Shown here in pieces: positions 9,696 through 17,287 of a stretch of DNA of 64,000 nucleotides (positions are counted from its first letter, which is position 1; every line of letters starts with the position of its first letter). Source of the DNA: Planctomycetota bacterium. Lineage in GTDB: Bacteria; Planctomycetota; UBA1135. The notes under the pieces were generated by a model. It worked only from the letters and a program-made list of their open reading frames with translations, made no database searches and was not told the DNA's origin. The position numbers and the translations under genes were made by a program. The DNA lies in NCBI GenBank assembly GCA_002705055.1, contig PAHY01000059.1, positions 1 to 64,000 on the forward strand, given 5' to 3'.

Positions 9696-10583
9696 ATGCC
9701 CAGCCCCAAGCTGAGTCTTCAGACCACCACCCTGTGGGAGTACCCCTCGCAGCACTACGGCAAGGGCGAGCAGGGCAGCGCCGACTACCGCGGCGCCACC
9801 CCGTCCTGGGTGATCTGGAACCTGCTCCAGCGCTACACCCAGGAAGGCGAGGTCGTCGTCGACCCCATGTGCGGCAGCGGTACGACCCTCGATGTCTGCG
9901 CCGACACCGGCCGCGAGGGCGTCGGCTTTGACCTGCAGCCGCATCACCCCGGTGTGGTCGAGAGCGACGCGCGCGACCTGCCGCTCGAAGACAGCTCGGT
10001 CGACTTCTTCTTCTGCGATCCGCCCTACGGCAAGAACCTGAAGTACTCCGGCCGCAAGGAGTGCATCGGCGAGCTGGACGCGCGCGATCAGGCCTACTTC
10101 GACGCCATGAAGGAGGTCTTCGAGGAAGCCTGGCGGGTGCTGAAGCCCGGCAAATGCGCGGCCTTCTACGTCTGCGACGTCTGGACGCGCCAGCTGATGG
10201 TGCCGATCGGCACGCACTTCGTCTTCATGCTCAACCAGATCTTCGAGATGGTCGACCACATCGCGGTGGTGCGCGGCAACAAGGATCTCGACAAGGGCAA
10301 CTATCACAAGGCCGCCGAGGAGACCAACTTCTTCCTGCGCGGCTTCAACCACCTGATCGTGGTGCGCAAGCCCGAGTGGGCGGAAGACGAGGGCGAGGCC
10401 GGCGGCCGGCCGAAGAGCAAGCGCAAGCCGCAGGACGGCGGTGAAGGCAGCCGCAAGCGCGGCCGCTCCGGCGGGGGCCCGCAGAAGCGCCGCCGTGGCG
10501 GCAAGCCGAAGGGCGGCCGGGCCAGCGACTTCGTCGAACACGAGCGCCCGCGGCGCAAGCGTCGCCCCGGGGGGCGCTCGTAA
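9696..10583 (+). CDS. N4/N6-type DNA methylase (DPPYG) with a highly basic C-terminal tail
   Basis: This is a SAM-dependent methyltransferase. The SAM-binding motif I is VDPMCGSGTTLDVC (about residues 50-63) and the catalytic motif IV is CDPPYG. Order and motif type fit amino-methyltransferases acting on DNA bases, although some RNA guanine methylases look alike. Residues about 228-295 are an unusual Arg/Lys/Gly-rich tail (RKRGRSGGGPQKRRRGG), likely nucleic-acid binding. No restriction enzyme lies beside it, so it appears to be an orphan methylase. An AAGAAT hexamer six bases before the ATG could be a -10 for a leaderless message. Confidence 0.85.
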   Translation: MPSPKLSLQTTTLWEYPSQHYGKGEQGSADYRGATPSWVIWNLLQRYTQEGEVVVDPMCGSGTTLDVCADTGREGVGFDLQPHHPGVVESDARDLPLEDSSVDFFFCDPPYGKNLKYSGRKECIGELDARDQAYFDAMKEVFEEAWRVLKPGKCAAFYVCDVWTRQLMVPIGTHFVFMLNQIFEMVDHIAVVRGNKDLDKGNYHKAAEETNFFLRGFNHLIVVRKPEWAEDEGEAGGRPKSKRKPQDGGEGSRKRGRSGGGPQKRRRGGKPKGGRASDFVEHERPRRKRRPGGRS

Positions 10584-10585
10584 GG

Positions 10586-11401
10586 GTGGCGGCCGCGGGA
10601 TCGACGCGGGCGGCCAGCCTGTTTCTCGGTCACGGCACGCCGATGAACGCGATCGAAGACAACGCCTTCAGTCGCGCCTTCCGCCAGCTCGGCAAGGAAC
10701 TGCCGCGCCCGCGCGCGGTGCTCTGCGTTTCGGCGCACTGGTGGACCGAAGGCAGTCTGCTGACGGCTGCCCCGCAGCCGCGGACGATCCACGACTTCGG
10801 CGGCTTCCCGCCGGCGCTGCACGCGGTGCAGTACCCGGCGCCCGGCGACCCGGCGCTGGCCGAGCAGGTGCGCGCGCTGCTGGATGCCAGCGGGGCCGCG
10901 GCCGCACCGGTCGAGCTGGACCTCGAGTGGGGCCTCGATCACGGCGCCTGGTCGGTGCTGATCCACCTCTATCCCGAGGCCGATGTGCCGGTCGTGCAGC
11001 TGAGCCTCGACGCGCGCCTGAGCGGCGCTGGGCACCTTGCGCTGGGGCAGACGCTGCGGCCGTTGCGCGACGAGGGCGTGATGATCCTGGGCAGCGGCAA
11101 CATCACCCACAACCTGAGCGACGCCTTCGCCCAGATGGGGGCGAGCCAGCCGGTGACGCCGGCCTGGGCGCGGGCCTACGAAGCGGCGGCGACGGCCGCG
11201 CTTGAGGCGCGCGACAGCGAAGCTCTGCTCGCGCTCTGGCCGGACGGCCCCGATGCCCGCCAGGCTCACCCGCACCCGGATCACTGGTTCCCGCTGCTGT
11301 ATGCCTACGGCGCGAGCGACGCGGCCGACACGCTGCGCTTCCCGGTCGAGGGCTTCGACCTGGGCTCGCTGTCGATGCGGGCGGCGCTCTGGGAAGCTTA
11401 G
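10586..11401 (+). CDS. LigB-family extradiol dioxygenase (YgiD/4,5-DOPA dioxygenase type)
   Basis: The family uses a non-haem metal to cleave catechol-type rings next to the two hydroxyls. The visible metal or active-site segments are the N-terminal FLGHGTPMNAI, VSAHWWTEG, DLEWGLDHGAWSVL and the late GSGNITHNL. Length (271) and motif order match the single-domain YgiD branch, which opens DOPA to betalamic-type products in some bacteria; the natural substrate is often unknown. The start is a GTG three bases after the methylase stop, so the two genes are probably co-transcribed. Confidence 0.88.
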   Translation: MAAAGSTRAASLFLGHGTPMNAIEDNAFSRAFRQLGKELPRPRAVLCVSAHWWTEGSLLTAAPQPRTIHDFGGFPPALHAVQYPAPGDPALAEQVRALLDASGAAAAPVELDLEWGLDHGAWSVLIHLYPEADVPVVQLSLDARLSGAGHLALGQTLRPLRDEGVMILGSGNITHNLSDAFAQMGASQPVTPAWARAYEAAATAALEARDSEALLALWPDGPDARQAHPHPDHWFPLLYAYGASDAADTLRFPVEGFDLGSLSMRAALWEA

Positions 11402-11463
11402 GGCCCGGGCCACCGCCGGGAGTTGCGGCCTCTCGCAATCCGAAACAAGGCAGGGGGCTGGAC

Positions 11464-11469
11464 TAGCAT
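11464..11469 (+). promoter_or_regulatory. -10-like hexamer before the haemoglobin gene
   Basis: TAGCAT ends six bases before the ATG at 11476. This places the likely transcription start at or next to the start codon (leaderless). Confidence 0.4.
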
Positions 11470-11475
11470 GGCCCG

Positions 11476-11847
11476 ATGACCTCCCCAGAAGCCCCTTCCC
11501 TCTACGATCGCCTCGGTGGCACCGACGGCATCAACGAGATCGCCGCGGCCGTGGTCCAGGCGCACTCGATCAACCCGGCGATCAAGGATTTCTTCGCCGA
11601 CAGCGACATGGAGAAGCTGACGCGCGACGTCGCGGACTTCTTCAACATGGGCTCCGGCGGCCCGGCTGAGTACCAGGGCCGCGACATGCCGAGCGCGCAC
11701 AAGGACATGAACCTCAACGAGGCGCACCTGGTGGCCGCGATCGACGATGTGCTGGGCGTGCTCGACGCCCGCGGCGTCGACCCGGTGACCCGCAACGAGG
11801 TGCTGGGCATCCTCTACTCCTTCAAGGGCGAGGTGCTCTTCCAGTAG
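11476..11847 (+). CDS. Group 1 (N-type) truncated haemoglobin
   Basis: This is a small 2-on-2 haem protein of 123 residues that binds O2/NO. The family start SLYDRLGGTDGINEIAAAVV, the CD1 Phe in IKDFFADSD and the proximal-His segment RDMPSAHKDMNL are clear. In a simple by-eye alignment, the B10 position, usually Tyr in N-type haemoglobins, falls on a Val; if correct, this alters ligand stabilisation. It is preceded by a -10-like hexamer close to the ATG and followed by a palindrome and a small unknown gene. Confidence 0.93.
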   Translation: MTSPEAPSLYDRLGGTDGINEIAAAVVQAHSINPAIKDFFADSDMEKLTRDVADFFNMGSGGPAEYQGRDMPSAHKDMNLNEAHLVAAIDDVLGVLDARGVDPVTRNEVLGILYSFKGEVLFQ

Positions 11848-11887
11848 GGGCGGAAATCTCCTTGCGAGCCGGGCCTGCCCGCCTATA

Positions 11888-11904
11888 TTGAGATAGAATC
11901 TCAA
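11888..11904 (+). promoter_or_regulatory. Perfect inverted repeat, probable operator
   Basis: TTGAGAT-AGA-ATCTCAA is a perfect 7-3-7 palindrome lying 7 bases before the ATG at 11912 and next to a TATATT element. The shape resembles Fur-type or other dimeric repressor boxes, but the bound protein cannot be named. Confidence 0.55.
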
Positions 11905-11911
11905 CAAGGAA

Positions 11912-12325
11912 ATGGCGCACCCGCTCTCCGAGATGCCCGAGGAGCTGATCACAGCTCTGCTCGCCGCCAACTTTGACGCCGCCTCGCTGGCGAACCGTCT
12001 GGCCGACGCGGGCCTGCGCGTAAACGCGCAGTGCCCGCGTCTTCTGCCTTTCACCCAGCGCGCGGTGCGCACTCAGCCCCCGCTGGCGCGCAGCCTAACG
12101 GCCTTCCTCGACCGGATGCACGCGGAGCGCATCCAGGAGGTGCGGGAGTCCGAGCTGGAGCTCCTGCGCACCTGGGCCGTGGCCGCCGACTGGACCCGCT
12201 GCCGCGATTTCGGCGGCGTCCTGTGGGCCTTCGCCCGGGACGAACGCCCTGAAGTCCGCGCCGCCACCCGCGTGCTGATCCAGCGCCTGCTGCAGCACGC
12301 GCTGCGCCCGGCCTGCCGCGGCTAG
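11912..12325 (+). CDS. Small helical protein of unknown function
   Basis: I do not recognise this 137-residue protein. It is predicted all-helical, with Cys residues in AQCPRLLPF, WTRCRDFGG and PACRG, and no membrane segment. The ATG is preceded by AAGGA (11906-11910), which lies very close to it. The palindrome at 11888-11904 overlaps the likely promoter, so it is probably repressed by a dimeric regulator. It lies directly after the truncated haemoglobin, so a link to gas or iron sensing is possible but untested. Confidence 0.65.
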   Translation: MAHPLSEMPEELITALLAANFDAASLANRLADAGLRVNAQCPRLLPFTQRAVRTQPPLARSLTAFLDRMHAERIQEVRESELELLRTWAVAADWTRCRDFGGVLWAFARDERPEVRAATRVLIQRLLQHALRPACRG

Positions 12326-12328
12326 AAT
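12323..12328 (+). promoter_or_regulatory. -10-like hexamer before the amidohydrolase gene
   Basis: TAGAAT ends seven bases before the ATG at 12336 and overlaps the stop of the preceding gene. A leaderless transcript is likely. Confidence 0.45.
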
Positions 12329-12335
12329 CCGCCGC

Positions 12336-13205
12336 ATGCAGCTGCCGGCCGAAGGCTTCGTCGACATCCACGTCCACATCCAGCCGTGGGAGCAGCTGAA
12401 GCCCGAGGTCCGGGCCAAGATGACCGCCGGGCGGCCGGACCTGGAGCTGATCTCGACCTTCCAGGGCGATCCGCATGCCTTCGCCGACTACCTCGACGAG
12501 ATGGGGGTGTCGCGCTGCGGGCTGGTCAACTATCCGGCGCCGCGGATCATGGGCTTCGATCAGTCGACCAACGACTTCGTCGCCCAGTACCGCGACCAGC
12601 GGCCCGATAAGTTCCTGGCCTGGGGCGGCATGGACCCGGAGTGGGTCGACGACCCGCGCGGCGAGATGGAGCGGCTGCTCGACGAGCTGCGGCTCGACGG
12701 CATCAAGGTGCACCCGCCGCACCAGGGATTCCGCGCCAACGACTACCTCGAGAAGCTGCCCGAGCTGCGCGTGCTCTACGAGACCTGTGAAGAGCGCGGC
12801 GTGCCGGTGATGGTGCACACGGGGACTTCGGTCTTCCCCGGCGCGCGCTCCAACCTGGGCAACCCCATGGACTGCGATGACGTCGCGGTCGACTTCCCGC
12901 AGCTCAAGCTGGTCATGGCCCACTGCGGTCGGCCGCTCTGGTACGAGGAGGCCTTCTTCGTCTGCCGCCGCCACCCGAACGTGATGATGGACCTCTCGGG
13001 CATCCCGCCGCAGCAGCTGGCGACGGTGCTGCCGCGGCTCGAGTTGCTCGGCGACAAGATCCTGTGGGGCACCGACTGGCCCAGCCCGGGGGTGAAGAAC
13101 CTGCGCTCGAATGCCGAGGTCTTCGCCGCGCTCGAGGGCTTCCGCGACGAGTTCAAAACCAAAGTCCTGGTCGACAACCCAAACCGCGTCTGGCCCGTGG
13201 CTTAG
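12336..13205 (+). CDS. Amidohydrolase family 2 (metal-dependent TIM-barrel) protein
   Basis: This 289-residue TIM-barrel hydrolase/decarboxylase family member shows the strand-1 HxH motif (DIHVHIQ), GIKVHPPHQG, MVHTGTSV, the metal-ligand strand LVMAHCGRP and the terminal GTDWPSPG with the catalytic Asp. Family members include aminocarboxymuconate decarboxylase-like enzymes and lactonases, and the substrate cannot be assigned. Its nearness to the LigB dioxygenase gene 1 kb upstream is compatible with aromatic catabolism, but this is only context. Confidence 0.87.
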   Translation: MQLPAEGFVDIHVHIQPWEQLKPEVRAKMTAGRPDLELISTFQGDPHAFADYLDEMGVSRCGLVNYPAPRIMGFDQSTNDFVAQYRDQRPDKFLAWGGMDPEWVDDPRGEMERLLDELRLDGIKVHPPHQGFRANDYLEKLPELRVLYETCEERGVPVMVHTGTSVFPGARSNLGNPMDCDDVAVDFPQLKLVMAHCGRPLWYEEAFFVCRRHPNVMMDLSGIPPQQLATVLPRLELLGDKILWGTDWPSPGVKNLRSNAEVFAALEGFRDEFKTKVLVDNPNRVWPVA

Positions 13206-13291
13206 GGCGGTCGGCAAGGCCTGATTCAGGCAAGCTCGAGGCCTAGACTGGCCGATGAAGGAAGCCGGGAACTGCGCTCCCGGATCGTGCC

Positions 13292-14488
13292 ATGACCGCG
13301 CCGCTCCTCAGCCTTGTCGTGCCCTGCCGGGATCGCCCGGAGGCGCTGAATGAGCTGTTGGACGCGCTGGACGCGCAGCAGGGCGCGCCCGCCTTCGAGC
13401 TGATCCTCGTTGATGACGGCAGCGAGCCGCCGATCCGCGGCCTGCGCGAGACGGCCTACCCGCTGCGGGTGGTGCGGCAGATCCCGCTCGGGATCTCGGC
13501 CGCGCGCAACAACGGGGTGCGGCAGGCCACCGGCGAGATCCTGCTGTTCGTCGACTCGGACTGCGCACCCGAGCCGGACGCGCTCGCCAAGCTGGCCGAG
13601 GCCGCGGCGGCTCACCCGGAAGACCTCGCCTTCCAGCTGGGGCTGGTGAGCGGCGAGGCCAGCATGGTGCAGCGCCTCGAAGGTCTGCGGCTGGAAGCGA
13701 TCCAGGCGCTGACGACTTCGGAAGACGGCCACGTCGGCTTCACCAATACCTCGGGTTTTGCGCTGCGGCGCGCCTGGCTGGGTGACTCGCCGCCGTTTGA
13801 TACCGCGCACCTGCGCGGCGAAGACTCGGGCCTGCTGATGCGACTCGCGCGCGAGCAGAAGTTCCCGCGCCACGTGCCAGAGGCCCGCGTGCATCACAAG
13901 CCGGACCTCACGACCTGGCAGTTCATCCGCAAGCACTTCTGGATCGGCTACCGCGCCGGGCTGGCGCGCGATGAGATGCGCAAGTCGAACGTCGAGCTGC
14001 TCTCCAACAAGGAGCGCGGCCGCATGTTTGGCCAGATCCGCGCCGCGGCCAAGCGCCACGGCTGGGGTCCCAGTCATCTCTTCTTCCTGATCCTCTGCTA
14101 CGCCAACGAGCGGCGCGGGCGGATCATGCACGAGCTCTTCGGGCTGCAGCGGGACCGGATTCCGCTCGGGCCGATCGGCGTCGATCCGCTGCGCGAACGT
14201 GATCTGATGGCGCGCATCCTGCAGGCCGCCGAGCGTGGCCAGCCGCTGCGCGTGATGGGAGTGACGCGCGAGATCCTGGTCCAAGCCAAGGCCGATCCCG
14301 CGTTCGCCGCCCAGGTCCAGGCCCATGACCTGCTCTACTGCGCCGAGGACGCGATCCGCCGCAAGCTGTGGTGGTCGACCCGCCAACGCACCCACACCGT
14401 CTGCCTCGACGCCGTCATGCCCGAGCTACGCGAAGAGGCCGAGCGCCGCGGGATTGCGCCGGATCGAATCCTGGCGGATCCGTCCTAA
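13292..14488 (+). CDS. Glycosyltransferase family 2 protein
   Basis: A GT-A-fold nucleotide-sugar transferase domain occupies about residues 1-230. It shows the opening SLVVPCRDRPE, the ELILVDDGSEPP motif and the metal-binding DSDC of ILLFVDSDCAPE. The acceptor-side motif is represented by LRGEDSGLLMR. The C-terminal third is helical with a small hydrophobic patch (HLFFLILCYAN), so it may be peripheral at the membrane. The sugar and acceptor are unknown. Another ATG (13255) follows a TAGACT hexamer but is out of frame. Confidence 0.88.
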   Translation: MTAPLLSLVVPCRDRPEALNELLDALDAQQGAPAFELILVDDGSEPPIRGLRETAYPLRVVRQIPLGISAARNNGVRQATGEILLFVDSDCAPEPDALAKLAEAAAAHPEDLAFQLGLVSGEASMVQRLEGLRLEAIQALTTSEDGHVGFTNTSGFALRRAWLGDSPPFDTAHLRGEDSGLLMRLAREQKFPRHVPEARVHHKPDLTTWQFIRKHFWIGYRAGLARDEMRKSNVELLSNKERGRMFGQIRAAAKRHGWGPSHLFFLILCYANERRGRIMHELFGLQRDRIPLGPIGVDPLRERDLMARILQAAERGQPLRVMGVTREILVQAKADPAFAAQVQAHDLLYCAEDAIRRKLWWSTRQRTHTVCLDAVMPELREEAERRGIAPDRILADPS

Positions 14489-14496
14489 GCAGGAGA

Positions 14497-15939
14497 GTGT
14501 CCGAGCTGATTCTGCTGACGGGGGCCACCGGCTACGTCGGTGGTCGCCTGCGCCGACGCCTCGAAGAGCGCGGCTTGCCGCTGCGCTGCCTGGCGCGCCG
14601 GCCGGCCGAGCTGCGGGCCCGCGTGGCGGACACGACCGAAGTCGTCGAAGGCGATCTGCTGCAGTCTGCGACCCTCGCGCCGGCGCTGGATGGCGTGCAC
14701 ACCGCCTACTACCTCGTGCACTCGATGGGTGCGAGCGAGGACTTTGAAGAGCGCGATCGCCGCGCGGCCGAAAACTTCCGCGCCGCGGCCCAGGCCGCGG
14801 GCGTCCAGCGCATCGTCTACCTGGGCGGGCTCGCGCACGGCGACGCGCTGTCGCCGCACCTGCGCAGCCGCCATGAAGTCGGCGCGATCCTACGCGCGGG
14901 CAGCGTGCCGGTGCTCGAGCTGCAGGCTTCGATCGTGCTCGGCTCGGGCAGCCTTTCCTTCGAGATGGTGCGCGCGCTGGTCGAGCGGCTGCCGATCATG
15001 ATCTGCCCGAAGTGGGTCGAGGTCGAGGCGCAGCCGATCGCGGTTGAGGATCTGCTCGCCTATCTGATCGAGGCGCGCGAGGTGCCGCTGCCACAGAGTC
15101 GCGTCTTCGAGATCGGCGGCGCGGACCGCGTCTCCTACGGCGATCTGATGCGCGAGTATGCGCGGCAGCGCGGCTTGCGGCGCTGGATGATCCGTGTGCC
15201 GGTGCTGACCCCGCGCCTCTCCAGTCTCTGGCTGGGCCTGGTCACGCCGATCTACGCGCGGGTCGGTCGCAAGCTGATCGAGTCGATCAAGCATCCCACG
15301 GTGGTGCAGGACGCCAGCGCGCAGGAGGTGTTCACGGTGCGCCCGCGCGGCATGGCTGAGGGCATCGCCAAGGCGCTGCGCGACGAAGAGCGGCGGATCA
15401 TTGAGAGTCGCTGGTACGACGCCTTCTCTTCCGGCGGCGACGCGCGCTCCTGGGTGGGCGTCCGCTTCCGCAATCGGCTGGTTGATCAGCGCGCGCGCGA
15501 AGTTCGGGTGGGGCCGACCGCAGCCTTCGCGCCGATCCGGCGGATCGGCGGAAAGACCGGCTGGTACGGCTTCGACTGGCTGTGGAAAATCCGCGGCTTC
15601 CTGGATCTGCTGGTAGGCGGCGTCGGCGTGCGCCGCGGCCGACCGCACCCGGACGATCTGCAGGTCGGCGACGCGCTCGACTTCTGGCGCGTCGAGGCCT
15701 ACGAGCCGGACCGCATGCTGCGCCTCTCCGCCGAGATGAAGCTGCCCGGCCGCGCCTGGCTCGAGTTCGAAGTCATCCCGACCGACACCGGCGCGACCAT
15801 CCGCCAGACCGCGCTCTACGATCCGGTCGGTCTGCTCGGGCTGCTGTACTGGTGGGCGATCTACCCGCTCCACGTGCTCGTCTTCCGGCGCATGCTGCGC
15901 AACCTCAGCCGCGCGGCGGAAGCGGGGGCCGCACCCTGA
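14497..15939 (+). CDS. SDR-family NAD(P)-binding protein with C-terminal DUF2867
   Basis: The N terminus is an extended Rossmann fold with the dinucleotide motif LILLTGATGYVGGRL and the later segments YYLVHSMGAS and RIVYLGGLAH. About residues 330-480 form a DUF2867-type domain (LRLSAEMKLPGRAWLEFEV), often seen in this oxidoreductase group. A hydrophobic segment near the end (GLLGLLYWWAIYPLHVLVF) may touch the membrane. The frame is open to 14368, but I use the GTG at 14497, just behind AGGAG and just before the Rossmann strand; it begins 8 bases after the glycosyltransferase stop. Confidence 0.88.
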   Translation: MSELILLTGATGYVGGRLRRRLEERGLPLRCLARRPAELRARVADTTEVVEGDLLQSATLAPALDGVHTAYYLVHSMGASEDFEERDRRAAENFRAAAQAAGVQRIVYLGGLAHGDALSPHLRSRHEVGAILRAGSVPVLELQASIVLGSGSLSFEMVRALVERLPIMICPKWVEVEAQPIAVEDLLAYLIEAREVPLPQSRVFEIGGADRVSYGDLMREYARQRGLRRWMIRVPVLTPRLSSLWLGLVTPIYARVGRKLIESIKHPTVVQDASAQEVFTVRPRGMAEGIAKALRDEERRIIESRWYDAFSSGGDARSWVGVRFRNRLVDQRAREVRVGPTAAFAPIRRIGGKTGWYGFDWLWKIRGFLDLLVGGVGVRRGRPHPDDLQVGDALDFWRVEAYEPDRMLRLSAEMKLPGRAWLEFEVIPTDTGATIRQTALYDPVGLLGLLYWWAIYPLHVLVFRRMLRNLSRAAEAGAAP

Positions 15940-15954
15940 TCAGGGCTTGGCTGC

Positions 15955-15960
15955 TAGGCT
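15955..15960 (+). promoter_or_regulatory. -10-like hexamer before the first small lipoprotein
   Basis: TAGGCT ends six bases before the GTG start at 15967, in the same position relative to the start codon as at several other genes here. Confidence 0.35.
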
Positions 15961-15966
15961 GCATCG

Positions 15967-16470
15967 GTGGCCCTGACCCGACAAATCCTCGCGGTAGGCG
16001 TGCTGTGCGCCGCCGTGGCCGCGTGCCACGAATCGTCGCCTGCGCCTGCAGCGCAAGGGTTTGAGGACCGCGTGCATGCTTGGGTGGGGAAGAAGCTGGA
16101 GGTCCGCCACCTCGACACGGAAGGAGCGTTCTGGGAGGACTTCCAACTGGTTCTTCGTCTGATCCCCGCCGGGCAGGCGGCGGACCGACTCGCCTTTGAT
16201 CGAGTGCCCGCTGACGACAACAAGATCTTTCAGCACTGGTATCTCTGCCTGGGCGACGATCAGAGTCTTCCGCCCGAGGAGCGTCTCGGTGAGGACCTTC
16301 GGATGAAGCAGGTGCCTACGATCGCGCTCCTGCTCGGCAATGGCTACAACGCGCATGCGTACGAGTTCCAGCTGGTGGATGGCGAACTCCAAGGCACTTG
16401 GAGCGGCAGGAGCTGCCTGGGCCCCACGGGGCAGGGGCGCGCTGTGCTTCAGTTGGCGGCTTCGGACTGA
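15967..16470 (+). CDS. Small lipoprotein, unknown function
   Basis: The 167-residue product has a lipoprotein signal (LAVGVLCAAVAAC, lipobox AVAAC), so it is probably anchored in a membrane and exposed outside the cytoplasm. The mature part contains VGKKLEVRHLDTEGA and a WSGRSCLG segment. Similar short stretches occur in the lipoprotein at 16799-17287 ([24 protein letters not shown]), suggesting a distant tandem paralogue. No enzymatic motif is seen. Confidence 0.75.
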   Translation: MALTRQILAVGVLCAAVAACHESSPAPAAQGFEDRVHAWVGKKLEVRHLDTEGAFWEDFQLVLRLIPAGQAADRLAFDRVPADDNKIFQHWYLCLGDDQSLPPEERLGEDLRMKQVPTIALLLGNGYNAHAYEFQLVDGELQGTWSGRSCLGPTGQGRAVLQLAASD

Positions 16471-16735
16471 TGGCGACCCGGCGGAAGCAGCAGCGCCACC
16501 GGCAGACTGAAGGCGAGGCTGCCGATCATCGACAGTAGGAAAAGCTGCGGCAGGGGCACGCGCTTCCTACCCCAACGGCGCAGCAGCCAGCCGACCAGGA
16601 AGACCAGCGCGAAGGCCTCGAGGATGAAGGCCAGCGCCAGCGGGTTGCTGAACGCTTCGCCGAACAGATCACCCGCGGCGCTCGCCGGGGCTCCAGGTGG
16701 GGGCAGCAGCAGACATCTTCGTCCTGTTTACGAGG
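16449..16735 (-). pseudogene. Truncated DUF2834-like small membrane protein
   Basis: The minus strand encodes a convincing membrane protein end without a usable start codon. The frame opens after a TAA near 16731 and reads through FSNPLALAFILEAFALVFL, then GRKRVPLPQLFLLSMIGSLAF, to a TGA at 16449-16451. Two hydrophobic helices joined by a basic loop resemble the C-terminal part of DUF2834 proteins, whose first helix is missing. No ATG, GTG or TTG lies upstream in frame; only CTG codons do. It therefore looks like a 5'-truncated remnant between two paralogous lipoprotein genes, although a non-standard CTG start cannot be excluded. Confidence 0.5.
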
Positions 16736-16798
16736 GGCTCAGGAATCTGTGACAGGATTCGCGGCAACTGCTCGCAGGGCTCGGTCTACCTCCCGGAG

Positions 16799-17287
16799 AT
16801 GCGATGCCATGTGCCCCTCCTTGCCCTATTCGCGCTCGGTTCGTGCAGCCAAGCGATCCAGCCCGCTGCTCCCGAGGCGCAGTTCTCGATTCAGGATCAG
16901 GTCGAACTTCTGCTTGGCAAGGAGCTCGTTCTTTTGCGCCATCTCGACGAAGGCGCAAGCGCGATTCCGATCCCGCAAGCGGTCACGCTCCACGACGAAA
17001 AGACGCTTTGGCAAGGCCGTTATCGGCTCGAGAGCCACGATCGAAAGGTGAACTGGAAAGTCCAGTCCTGGGGCTACGGCTGCGACCAGACGGAAGCGGG
17101 AGCGGATTGTGATCTGATCCTGGGCTTCTCGTCGGGGTGCGGGAATTGCGGGGGATACAGCGTCAAACTTCACTACACGGACACCGGCTGGTCCGGACGC
17201 GCGACGCACTGGTGCACCACGGAAGGGGAAGTCGACACCGGGGTGATGGTGCGCCTCCTGCCGCAGGGCGAGGCTCAGCGCGACTGA
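16799..17287 (+). CDS. Small lipoprotein, probable paralogue of the 15967 gene
   Basis: From the ATG at 16799 the product has 162 residues and a lipoprotein signal ([16 protein letters not shown], lipobox LGSC). The mature part has several Cys residues ([24 protein letters not shown]), suggesting disulfides or metal binding, and shares the LGKxLxxxRHLDxGA stretch with the lipoprotein at 15967. The frame is open upstream to 16697, but only this start gives a proper signal peptide. A GGAG touches the ATG, so the ribosome site is poor. It overlaps the end of the ABC exporter gene by 13 bases. Confidence 0.65.
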   Translation: MRCHVPLLALFALGSCSQAIQPAAPEAQFSIQDQVELLLGKELVLLRHLDEGASAIPIPQAVTLHDEKTLWQGRYRLESHDRKVNWKVQSWGYGCDQTEAGADCDLILGFSSGCGNCGGYSVKLHYTDTGWSGRATHWCTTEGEVDTGVMVRLLPQGEAQRD

